From the NCBI RefSeq assembly GCF_905147365.1, contig NC_056406.1:8720501-8784500 (forward strand): 64,000 nt of DNA, in the 5' to 3' direction. The translations under genes were made by a program, and so were the position numbers. Every line of letters begins with the position of its first letter. Within the stretch, counting starts at the first letter, position 1. This DNA is from Aricia agestis. Lineage: Eukaryota; Arthropoda; Insecta; Lepidoptera; Lycaenidae. Below, in pieces: positions 47,201-59,200 of this stretch. The notes beneath the pieces were generated by a model. That model ran no database searches. It was not told where the DNA came from and saw nothing but the letters and a program-made list of their open reading frames with translations.

Positions 47201-50200
47201 TTGGCAAATGTATTTTTATACTGAGTGGCATTTTATCTTAAATGAAGTGTTTCGAATACAAAAACCACTTTGAAAAATACACTAATGAGAAGAGTGTAAT
47301 GAGCTCATATTTAAAAAGGATCTAAATAACTATTGAAGAAACACTATTCTATAACGCCTCCGTGGTCTAGTGGTATAGAGCGCGGCTCTTGACTCGGAGG
47401 TCGTGGGTTCGATTCCCGCGTTGGAAACATGCTATTTCCAAGTTTGGTTAGGACAATGCAGGCTGATCACCTGATTGTCTGACAAGTAAGATGATCCATG
47501 CGTCGGATGGGCATGTAAAAAGTCGGTCCTGCGCCTGATCTCTCGCCGGTCGTGTCGGTCTTCCGTCCCACTGGGTTATGAGAGTAAAGGAATAAAGAGT
47601 GCTCTCGTGTACTGCGCACACACTTGGGCACTATAAAACTACTCCTGCGTAACTGGCCTGGTTTCAATGAAACCGGCCACCGTCACCGAAACCGGTGTGG
47701 GAGCTATTATTATTATTCTATAAGCTAAGAAATTTTATTATTAAAATTTAAGGGTAATTAAATAAAACTACTTACTTAGCTTCGTAAAAATAAAGTTATA
47801 TGCATATTGCATTTACTTAAAACAAAAGTAAAATAAGACGCTTCAGTCAACTAAAAAAAAAACTTTATTATTCATATTAAGAAACATTGAGAGCTATGAG
47901 AAGCGTTACTACTTCATCGTCACTGGTGAATAAGTGCTGGCTTGGACTTAGCGGGCCGGGCGCCGGCCTCGTTTTCTTTTTTGTCCAATGGGTATCATTT
48001 TTGCTTCCAGTGGTGGTGTTGTTAGTTTGAGCCGAATTGCTAGACCCAAAACGTGTTTGCATACATATCTATTGAAAAATTCGGGACAGTCGCACGATCC
48101 TTTTTGCCAGTCCTTTGGCAGTGTGGTTTTCTGGAAAGCAACTGACAGCTTTTTATACTCGTCAAAAGTCTGCCAGCGATCGTTGTAGTTTAAATCTCCC
48201 GCATTTTCGTTGCAAATCAAATATACTTTTTTGGTAGGATCAGATGCTATTATCTTTATATTTATGCTTTTCTTTGCCCAGACGTAAGCTTCCGTCCATT
48301 GTCGAAGCTCAATAGTAGGTGCCTCAGGTAACGAAGAGTTTACTAATGACCACTGGGCTACCATATCGGTAGCAACAGACAGAAATTGCGACAGCGGAAA
48401 TCGTTCTCGCAATGTATTATGGTATTTTATGTTTCTATTAAATGACTCGAGGGCATTATTTGTCGATGGCGACATAGGTGCTGCACCTAAGAACCAATTG
48501 CGATTCTTTCTGAACCATTCCTCTTCCATGTACTTTACAAAGGTGGTTTGTGTTTTCCATTTCTCAAGGAACGCTGCCGAAGCGGCATTAAACACTTCGA
48601 GTGAAGGTGCGTTATGTAAAGCATCTACGTCCCTCAAAATGCTTTTTTGTTCCTTTTTTGGCACATTTTTTTCTACTTTCTTTTGTATATTTTTTTTAGC
48701 ATGTGCCCAGCACATACGAACGGTTGGTTCTTCACCAAAAACATCTGCAAATGCGTTTTTTATATTTTGAGCTGCGTCGCAGATTAGAACTCTGGGTTTC
48801 ATTGTGAAATCGTATAATTGCATAACTTTGTCCTTTATTCCTTGGAACATCGTCTGAAAATCTTCTTGGCACTCATTTGTAGCTACTCCCAAGCAAATAG
48901 GATGAAACTTGCGATTTTTATCCGTAGTGCCAACAATCAGCACCGGAAATCCCTGCCATAACAGTTTGTAAGTGGCATCAGTGTGTATGAGTTCTGTGAA
49001 TAAAATTGTTTTCAATAATGTTTTTGTGGATAGATTGAATCGGAAACTTGGCTGATCTCCTTCAAGAATGTGATAACTAATGACGAAAACCTCGTTGTCA
49101 TCTTCTGGAATAGCGGTACGTTTGAATATCCACTGCTCCAATTCGCCCAGACAAATACACGATTTTCCAAATTTTTGTGCTCTGAGATCCGACAAATAAT
49201 TGTAGAGTTGCCTTTTTGATGGTAAGTGTATTCCTTCTATTTTAGCAAGTTCTGATAAAATTGCTTTGGGTTTCAAGCGTAAATTGAACAATTTCTTAAT
49301 TACCTCTTTTGTGTTCTCGTAAATGCCGTAAGGATCTCGGGTGCCAATAGCACTATGGTTATGTTCTGAGTCAGTATGATACACATTTACCTTATCGTCA
49401 TCATTAACTAATAACAAATAAAGCTCCGCGTCGCATTGCGGCCCTCTCCTTTTGACTTTATTGCAGCGATAGAACCTTTTTTGACCATCTTTAGTGGCAC
49501 GTGTGTAATTCCGCGACCAAATACATTCAGAATTTACGAAGTTTAAAGCATCTTCTTCGTTAGAAAATTGTTTTAAAAATATCCAATCTTTGGACTTCTT
49601 TTGCTTTTTAGTCACTGTTAGTTCTGTTTCACTCTCAGATTCACTTTGGTGCACTGGAACTTCATTCATATTATCACCACCACCACTTGTGCCTGGTAAG
49701 CTAGGATTGTTCATGATTGTAACTATATAGCAGGTTAAAACAGGTTAATTATGCAGCATGTCCAAATATTACGTCACATCAAAACACAAGCAAATAAATG
49801 CTGCGTGCGGCTTGCTAGCCAGTGGTGCAGCTCGCTAGGGTAAAAAATTTATTTGGGTGCGAGCGTAGGGCAATCGTAAAACGCAACGCTAACGGTCCGC
49901 AGCCCAACTCACCTGACTGTCGAGTGTCGACTGCATCTGCAACGATTCGTATTTCGTCGGCCGTCGCGCGTCGCCCCGCCCAATCCGAATTCGCGCGCAT
50001 TTAACAATCTGTAGTTTTCATTAAAAAAACGTATCAAAATAAAAATAAAAAAACATAAGCCCTCAAATAGAATATCAGTAACCAATAATCATTAATAAAG
50101 CAGCTTACATAACTTTGCTCAAAGTGAACGTTTTAGTTAGTAGTTCGTTATATTGTAGGTATAACCTCGCTTAGAAAAATCGAATCAATATTAATATTGA

Positions 50201-53200
50201 AGTTGCCCTCTCTGTATTTCCAGTCGCTCACTTAAGGTGCGCTTATACGGACAACTAAAATTGCTCAATTCCAGTAAATACTCGTCAACTATGACGTCAC
50301 GACTACATCAAGCAATTTTCGGCAACGGCAATAAGCATCAATATTAGTTCAGTCAACCAAGTAGTTGTAGAATGCGTGACCGGGAACCTAAGCGATTTCT
50401 GTAGGAACTTATTCAGGGTGGTTAAGGACAAAAACATACTAACACCTGTATTCACAAACATTACTATGAGATCTCACAGTACGAGCGGACGCACAGTATC
50501 CCAAAAACCTATTCATAAACAATACTTGAGTGGCATTCATCACTATGCGTCCTTTCCAAGGAACGCACAGTTAAAGTAGCCTGCTAGCTATATTACGCAA
50601 CGCATAGTGTCGAGCTCACGTCACGTTAGGTTATGTTTATTTTATTTCTCTCTCTAGATAATATTGTATTGTGTTAAAGTCCTTTTCACATTATAGCAGC
50701 GAAGAGGAATTTGATAATTATTTCAATGGTATCATGGACAACAGAAATAAGTGATACGAGATTCCCAGGATCCTTTTGATTATTATAGCTGTGATGAATT
50801 TAGTCGACGTTACTGGTTTTCTAAAGATGTGGTACTTTCTATACTTTTACAGCAGATACGTGAAAGCGCCGACTTTGATGTGGAAACTGTGCCAGTCAAA
50901 CTGTCAGCCAGATAGTTAATAGTTATTCTCATTTATTATTGTAAATGCGAATTCGGTCTGCCTTCTTATTATGACCGCCTTTCGGTTACTAAATATATCA
51001 AATTTATTTAAAATAATCCGTTACATTTGATTTTGTTTCGTTTCGTCAGTCCCTAGATCGCCAGGCCCTAGTTATTATTTCCAAGTTTGAGGATAATACA
51101 GGCTGATCACCTGATTGTCTGACAAGTAAGATGATCTATGGTCGTATGGGCATGTAAAGGTCGGTCCTGCGCCTGAACTCTCGCCAGTCGTGTTGGTCTT
51201 CCGTCAAACCTAGTTATGAGAGTAAAGGAATAGAGAGTGCTCTTATGTACTGCGCACACACTTGGACACTATAAAATTACTCCTGCGTGGACTGGCCTAG
51301 TTTCGATGCAACCGGCCACCGTCACCGAAACCGGTGTGGGAGTTATTATTAATAATAAAAAACATTAATTTCCCCTAAAATATTAGGTTTAGCGACTGGA
51401 CTATTTAGATGCAGCATAGTAAATGTTATACCCACAGAATAGGATAAAAACTTTATTGCATTTATCTAAAAATAACATTTACAAAAATGTCAAAAGTTAA
51501 CCAAATTTTGGAGAACCACCTATCTGCGACATTGAACGATATGAAATATCTGGAGTAATTAGAAGCAATATCGCCGAAATAATTGCCACAATTTATTGAA
51601 ATTGCTCAATATTGCTCCAGATCGGTCCATTCGTGTCGCGGAGCAATTATTGCCCCAGTATAAGCGCACCTTTAGAAATGTAGTCGCTCGGATAGAATTT
51701 TAATATCGAAATGGATTAATCACAATCCACTTTTTGTAAGCTCGTTCTGGATTTTATTAATAATCAATATTCGTCGTTAGTTTACCTACTCAAATTCATA
51801 CCGCTCATGTTATTAAAACAGTATAGGTATTATTGTCATCATCAGTCGCAAAGTTTTTTTTATTTGCTCGTTTTATTACTACTAGCTATTTGACCGAGCT
51901 TTGCTCGGTTTTAAAATCGGTGATAAAACACGAATAAAAAAACATTTTCTAAAAATGATTCCTAGCTAGATCGATGTATCGCCCCCGAAACCCCCTATAT
52001 ACTAAATTTCATGAAAATCGTTGGGAGTCGATTCCGAGATTCCAATTATAATATTTCCAATATATTTAAACAAGAATTGCTCGTTTAAAGATATAAGATA
52101 ATATATTCTACTAACATCTTTACTAACACACATTTTGCAAATAAATTAAATTGAATCTATACTAATATTATAATTCTGCAGAGTTTGTTAGTTACTAACA
52201 CACATTTTGCAAATAAATTAAATTGAATCTATACTAATATTATATTTCTGCAGAGTTTGTTAGTTTGTTTGTTTGAAAAATTCTTTCAGTGTTAGATAGC
52301 CCATTTATCGAGGAAGGCTATAGCTATATTTTATCACGCTAAGACTAATAGAAACGAAGAAATAGAGGAAAATGTGGAGAAAACGGGGGGAAATTATTGG
52401 AAAGGGCTTATTTGAACGCGCTAATCTCAGGAACTACTGGTCCGATTTGAAAAATTCTTTCAGTGTTAGATAGCTCATTAATCGAGGAAGGCTATAATGG
52501 CTATATTTTATTACGCTAAGACTAATGGGAGCGAATAAATACAGAAAAATGTGAAAAAAATGGGGGAAATTATTTGAAAGGGCTTACTTGAACGCGCTAA
52601 TCTCAGGAACTACTGGTCCAATTTGAAAAATTCTTTCAGTGTTAGATAGCCCATTGATCGAGGAAGGTTATAGGCTATATTTAATCACGCTAAGACTAAT
52701 AAGAGCGAAGAAATAAAGGAAAGTGTGGAAAAAACGGGGGAAATTATTTAAAAGGGCTTATTTGAACGCGCTAATCTCAGGAACTACTGGTCCGATTTGA
52801 AAAATTCTTTCAGTGTTAGATAGCCTATTTATCGAGGAAGGCCATAGGTTATATTTTATTATTCTACGACTAATAGGAGCGAAGAAATAGAGGAAAATGT
52901 GGAAAAAACGGGGGAAATTATATGAAATTGCTTATTATCTGCTTATTATCTTAAGATTCTTAAGAACTACTGGATAAATTTTTATGTTATTTGGCAAACA
53001 TAAAGAATATACCACGTTAAGGGACATAGGCTATTTTTGCGGAAAAATGTACGGTCGCGTGAAATTCCTAAATTACGCTAGCGAAGCCGCGCGGAACATC
53101 TATATATAATAAAATCGTAGGAAAGTCAATGCTGTACATTGAATATTTTTGTACAATAAATAATACTTGGGACGTGATCTACTATACTAACGCGGACGAA

Positions 53201-56200
53201 GTCGCGGGAAACAGCTAGTTGAATTATAATTACCTGATTATAAATAGTAAACTCATACCGCTCCAACTGATATACTTACCTATCAATAGTTTTATGCAAA
53301 ATCATTTAAAGTACTCCAGCTCTGGAGCAGTTAGTCGGCTGTAAAGTTACGAGGTTAGTTTTAACCACAAGATGTTCCATGGTTAACTTTTTCTATACTC
53401 GGGGTGGCCTAGAAATGCCCACACGGGGCTGCTATACGTAGGAGCACTTTGGACTGTGCAATAAGCGGTGGTGTCCTACTGTCACCCCGAGTATCCCCCC
53501 GGCTAAGGCAAGGCGCTGCGGCCACTCCGCCCGGCGCGGCGCCCCGGCCGTCTCAAGGGGTTCCCGTTCTCATTCGCGCTCGGCAAGGCCCGATCGTGTC
53601 CGGGTGGTTAGGTCTTAATGTCAAAATGTACTGATCTACATCACGTACGTACTTCAAAAAGAACCTTTCCCAAAATGACTGATTTTTTATTATTAAATGT
53701 CGGAAATCCGTAAAACCTAACACAAAGGGTGAATTTATCTGCATTACCTATCAACCCAGAAAAATTAAACATTCGACTTCGGAATAATTCGCATAGAGCT
53801 GAAAATTGGGAGAGACGTTAAATACACCATTATAAATAAAACCTCAAAAGTCACCCGCGATCCTCCTTGTGCCAAAAAATTTATTCAAGATCAAAGGTAT
53901 GAAAATTAAGTTTTTCCCGTTTTTAGGGTTCCGTAGCCAAATGGAAAAAAACGGAACCCTTATAGATTCGTCATGTGACATGTCAGTCAGTCTGTCTGTC
54001 TTGAAGTACGTACGTTTAATGTAGATCAGTACATTTTTGACATTGACATTCAGACCTAACATCTATACTATCTATACTACTTAAATAATATTATAAATGC
54101 GAAAGTATCTCTGTCTGTCTGTCTCGCTTTCACGCCAAAACTACCGAGCCGATTGTAATGAAAGGGGTATGAAGATTTTTATATGGAGCCGACCTACTTC
54201 CCGCCATTGTGTTTTCTACTCATACTTCACTTCACCCTGTTCCAGCGGCGAAGTGCGGCCGTAAAATTATTGAAGTGCTTTTTTGGAATTGTAATAATTT
54301 AAACTTTAAGACGGAATATGGACGATGGTTGAATTTAGTTTGAAGCGTGCGTCGTTCGTAAAAAATTATTGCTTTGTAAACACACATTGTACATTGTTTT
54401 ATAAAAAGATCTTTAATAACTATTATTAAGGTTGATTTTAGATAAATGTATACTTTTTTAAACACTTTAACTCGGCGACAGATTTTCGAGAGGTATTGTA
54501 TGGGACTGTGTATCTTTTCTATTATTTTTTGTTTGTATTGATGTTAGCTTTCCATTTTTGAAAAAAATATTCGTAAACGCGAAAAAACACAATAGTGGAC
54601 GGTAGGTCGGCAAAAATCTTCGTACCCCTTTTGTACACAGATAGTCTAAAGCCTGAGAAAGAACATAGGCTACTTTTTAACTGAAAAAAGGGGTTGTAAG
54701 GGGGTGAAAATGCGTAAATTTGTTCAAATTAAGTTAGTTCCAAAAATTCATAATAGATGGCGCCGTGCGTCTCCTACATCGCACAAACGCTTACTCAAAC
54801 GTGTTTCTATAAGAGGTGGTAAGGATGGATAATCCTTTTACGTTTTTTAGCACCACTGTCTTGCAAATTTTGCAATTTGCAGTTATGTAGCCTACATGGT
54901 TCAACCGGAACTACCTACTATATAATATAGGTTACTCTATGACGGGAACTACCGCGCGCTATAAGCTGAAGTCCACGCGGACGGAGTCGCGGGAAACAGC
55001 TAGTACATAATAAAAATCATGACTCATGAGCTAGTTTTGTTGGGGGATGATGGGGGGAATATTTAAGTAAACTACTTAAATATTTCCACTATCCAACATG
55101 AAGTTTGAATGTAAAAGTTAGGTAAGTAGTTGATGAAATAATACACGAGAGGACTAAAGATATATTATTATTGAAAGAAACACAAAATATATTGTACACG
55201 GACGTAGCTAGGTAAAATGTTATTATAACAGAGGGCGAAAGTTTTTTCTGACAAGTATAATATTTTCTTCTAAATTTCAAATATGAATTCCAAATAGTTT
55301 TCGTTCACACTTCAACATCCCCCCTTGAACGCAAACCCATGGCAGCAGCGAGGGCTTGCAGCTTGCAGCGATGGAGGCCCTTTGTCTGCGCGTCAGCCAC
55401 CATTCCTCGGTTGGCACCACGTTGGCACGTACTTGACTCGTATTTGATTTAGGAATAAGTCAATTTTGTCGCCTTCACACATTTGCTCTTCTGGGAAAAT
55501 GTCCGGCACTTTGTCTGCACCTGACAGTGTAGTTTGACACTCACATAATTTTTTCAAACTAGCAAAAATGGGCTTCATCTCAATAGTTTGTAGAACTCTG
55601 TCTATATTATTTCAGTCTCTAATCACATGTCTATGGTTTACAGGACCACTGCAATATTACATGAAGAATATCATACTGGGATGATAAAAAAGTGCATGTA
55701 TTGTGATGAAGAGTTTAGGTATGTATTTACATTAATTTACAACATTTTTTTACCTATAAAAATATCAAATATCTAAAAGTTTAATTTAAATTATCTTTTA
55801 TTATTTTTGCGATCGATTTGAAATTGTAACGACTCTTCTAATGTTGCGAGTGTCCATGGGCGAGGGTAATTGCTATTCATCAGGTGATCCGTTTACTCGT
55901 TTGCATACTCGTATTTTATAAAAACAAGCGCGCCTTATGAGGTTTTTCAATAAGATACAATATACATTTCATATAGCATTTCCTTGCAGGCATCCATCAA
56001 CATATTACTCTCATCTACGTACTCACAGAAGTGATCATTTGTGTGTACTCTGTGGGATTTCGTTTGTCAGCAAAATTGGACTACATCAGCACAAGAGAAA
56101 AAAGCATTGTACCAATAATACGGTAGGTCATTTCGATTGACACCAGCACTCAGCAGTATCACTGATGATTTTGATCACACGAAATGACCACGAAAGACGC

Positions 56201-59200
56201 CTGCCTTCAAAATTTGTAAACTAAAAATAGCGGAATTTACCAGAGATGTCACTGAATCGATATGAAGTTTTTTTTTATTCAGTGACGTCTCTAGTAAAAT
56301 CTGCCGTTCTAGTCCACAAATTTTGAATTTAAAGACTTATTAGGTCTTTGCCTTTACTATTATTTGGAAAAGTATCGGTATCGATTTTTTTTATTTTATT
56401 CAGTGACATCTCTAGTAAAATCCGCCATTTTTAGTTTACAAATTTTGAAGGCAGGCGTCTTTCGTGGTCATTTCGTGTCCATATAGCTTCTTATGTCGAT
56501 GGTATTTACCTACGAATAATAAAAACTAGTTTTTATTACTTATTCGTAGGTATTTACATATAAAGCCGGGCCCTAGTGATAAGTTTCAATTTGAGCCGCA
56601 GCACAATCACAGTCGTGCACTAGTGTGGGAATCCGGAATATGCGTGGAGGGCGGAGGCCGTAAAGGAAGATCTTCCGACCGAGCGAGGTGATATGCCCGG
56701 TCAGGCCAATGTGATTGATTTCAGTTGTCGTAAATATAGGACGCATTTAGAAAACTTCGATAGCGCGATGCAGGAATGTTGCGCTAATTGTGGTGTGGGT
56801 AGTGGGTACCGCCACACTAGTATAGTTTTTTTTTATTGATTCTCATCCCCCTAACTGTGTCAGGGCTTGTTGCTATCTTATTACATTATTTTGTACTAAA
56901 TTATTAAAATTTCTTATACATACAAATTTCCAACACTAGTATAGTTGTCAGAAGTGGGAAAAGCCGTTGAGATCAAATTAGTTCGAAAGTGAGCTGCATC
57001 ATGATTTTGCGCTTATACATATTATACAGTGTGTAACAAAAATAGGTAGAGAGTTCACTGTGAAAGTAGCAGCGCTGAAAGACCATTTTTTTTTTCAATT
57101 TTGTATCTCGTGAACTCGTGACGCTCGGCTTTGTAGCGGCAATTTATAAATTTAATTATGTTTAGGAGAGTGTAGACGACGATGAAGACATGAACACTTT
57201 CTGTGCCCGCTGCGACATCCGCTTTGTGACGCGGACGGCGTATGAAAGACACATCTTCCAGTCTACCGCACATGCTAACGAAGAGTGAGTGCCATATTCT
57301 ATTTCTTTAAAGCTACCATCGAGGAAATTGATTCCTAAGCAGTTGACAGACAAACGTCATTTGATCGGATCATGTCAATTCAATGTTAAGAACGCTATCA
57401 GTTTTTCACAAATATCAGCGATTTTCAGGTACCATTTTAAAGAATTAGGAGTCACACTGCGAGGATAATTTGGTTTTAAATGAAAGATAATATATTCATC
57501 TCCACGTCTACACCATAAATTTTTTATAGCCGCATACAAAATTTTCACATAAATACGTTTTAACCATCACAATAATCGCAAAAGATTTAAAAAATGGGGA
57601 AGTTAGGCATCCGCTAAGAAAGGATTTTGATAAATTCCAACCCCAAGGGGTTAAAATACGGGATGAAAGTTTGTATATAATAATACTTCTTAACGCGAGC
57701 AAAGCCGCGGGCAAAAGCTCGTTTTATATAAAAATAAACTGGGTTTGACGTAACACGACCAAACTATGTAGGTCCTCCATCTGCCTAGGAATCAACTTCT
57801 CCGATTCCATTCGCGTTAAGTTTGCAATGACGTAATCCTTAGCTACCCAATAATATTCCTTTCTAAATTGTGATTATTATTTATTTATGTTTTAGCGGCG
57901 AAGGTCAAAACTCCATTCTTCGAAAAACTCTAGAAAAGAAACCGCAAGATAAGGTTTGTTAAAAATACTTTTAATACGTTCTAAATAAATTATTTTATTC
58001 AATGAAAAGTAATAACATTCATTAATGTTTCAGGGGAACGTAAAGTATGCAAAACGGTGAGAATTTTTATCGAAATATATATTTTTTTAGATATAGCTAT
58101 TTGTCACGATATAGCTGTCATATTGTGTCACGATAATATGCCTATTTGACACGATAGCGTCGATAGACCCTCGGCACCTGGTGCCAAGAAGAATTACAAA
58201 CACCCTCGTTAGAAAATCTAAAGATGTTAAAGACTGAGTTCAAATAAAAAAAGTTAAATTGTAAATAGACAAAATTCGAGGTATGTGTAGAAAAAGAAAG
58301 TAAAACTGTATTTAGTTTATTTTTAGGAAATACGGAAGCAGGAAATGTCGAAAGCCTAACAAGAAACCTAGCACGTGTCATCAGGTATGAATATGTATGA
58401 ATATATTGCGTATACTTTTTGGACAGATAGCAAATATTGTGCAACTAGATGAAGCCCGCAACTCCGTTGCGCCAAAATTCGTTTATCGCGCGGGAACCGT
58501 ACATTTTTCCGGCATAAAAAGTTTCCTATATCTTTTCCCGGGACTCAAAGTATCTCCATGCCAAATTTCAGCAAAATCGGTTCAGCGGTTTGAGCGTGAA
58601 GAGGTAACAGACATACAGACAGACAGACACACTTTCGCATTTATAATATTAGTATGGATATCTGCCTTTTGTTTACTTGTCACAAGATACGTAATGGTTC
58701 TCGTATGATGCCCCACACGTCCATACAGTAAAACAATAAACAATTGAATAAGAAATAGAAACATTGACAGATTTTTGGGACAAAACCATAGATTTCCTTT
58801 GTTTGGAAGCATACCAGCCAGCGGTGGCCCAGAAGCGAGCACAATGGCCTTGTGGGAGGCCTTTGCCCAGCAATGGGGCAGCATAGGCTAGAAAAAAAAC
58901 GTAATTTTGTATATTCTCCTGTAGAACGAAACACTTTCTTTCAGTGGCGTAACTATAACATCCGGGGCCCGTACCAAATTGATGGGGTCCTATCAGTAAA
59001 AATCGTCTCGTTAATAGTAAAACAATGTACAAAAATTTTCTGACCTTACAGCCTCTTGGGCCGTGGGCCCGTGGCATTTTGCCAGCCCGGCCACCCTATA
59101 GTTACGCCACTGCTTTCTTTTCCATAAGATAGCTAGTTGATGTAGATCAGCTATCCCCAACCCGCGGCCCGCCGGGACTATCTGTGGCCCGCGTGATGTT

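Larger units (their letters stand above)
50235..51671. mobile_element. PIF/Harbinger element, 1.44 kb, TTA duplication
   Basis: Ends AGGTGCGCTTATAC and GTATAAGCGCACCT are perfect inverses flanked by TTA (50232-50234 and 51672-51674), the PIF/Harbinger target preference. It contains a HARBI1-like fragment and a SINE insertion. A related right-end fragment lies at 12660-12762 in intron 1 of the paralogue 1 finger gene. Confidence 0.8.

Noticed and set aside
47356..47430. Possible tRNA gene (A and B boxes present)
   Set aside because: The 5' GCCTCCG does not pair with the 3' end, and the same head-plus-body occurs at 20.5 and 51.1 kb, so it is a SINE.
48429..48770. Plus-strand open frame of 113 codons
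   Set aside because: Antisense shadow of the MULE transposase gene.
49800..50004. GC-rich frames on both strands upstream of the MULE gene
   Set aside because: Mutually overlapping short frames in a CpG-rich patch; more likely promoter or terminal region of the transposon than a gene.
52274..52970. CRISPR-like regular repeats
   Set aside because: Units are about 174 bp, directly adjacent without unique spacers, in a eukaryotic transposon; a minisatellite.
53449..53634. GC-rich open frame rich in Pro, Ala and Arg
   Set aside because: Lies in a repeat fragment resembling a LINE 5' region; composition explains the open frame.
56693..56839. Small plus-strand frame with a CCANC motif
   Set aside because: Only 48 codons, no splice or homology support, located in a repeat-rich intron of paralogue 3.
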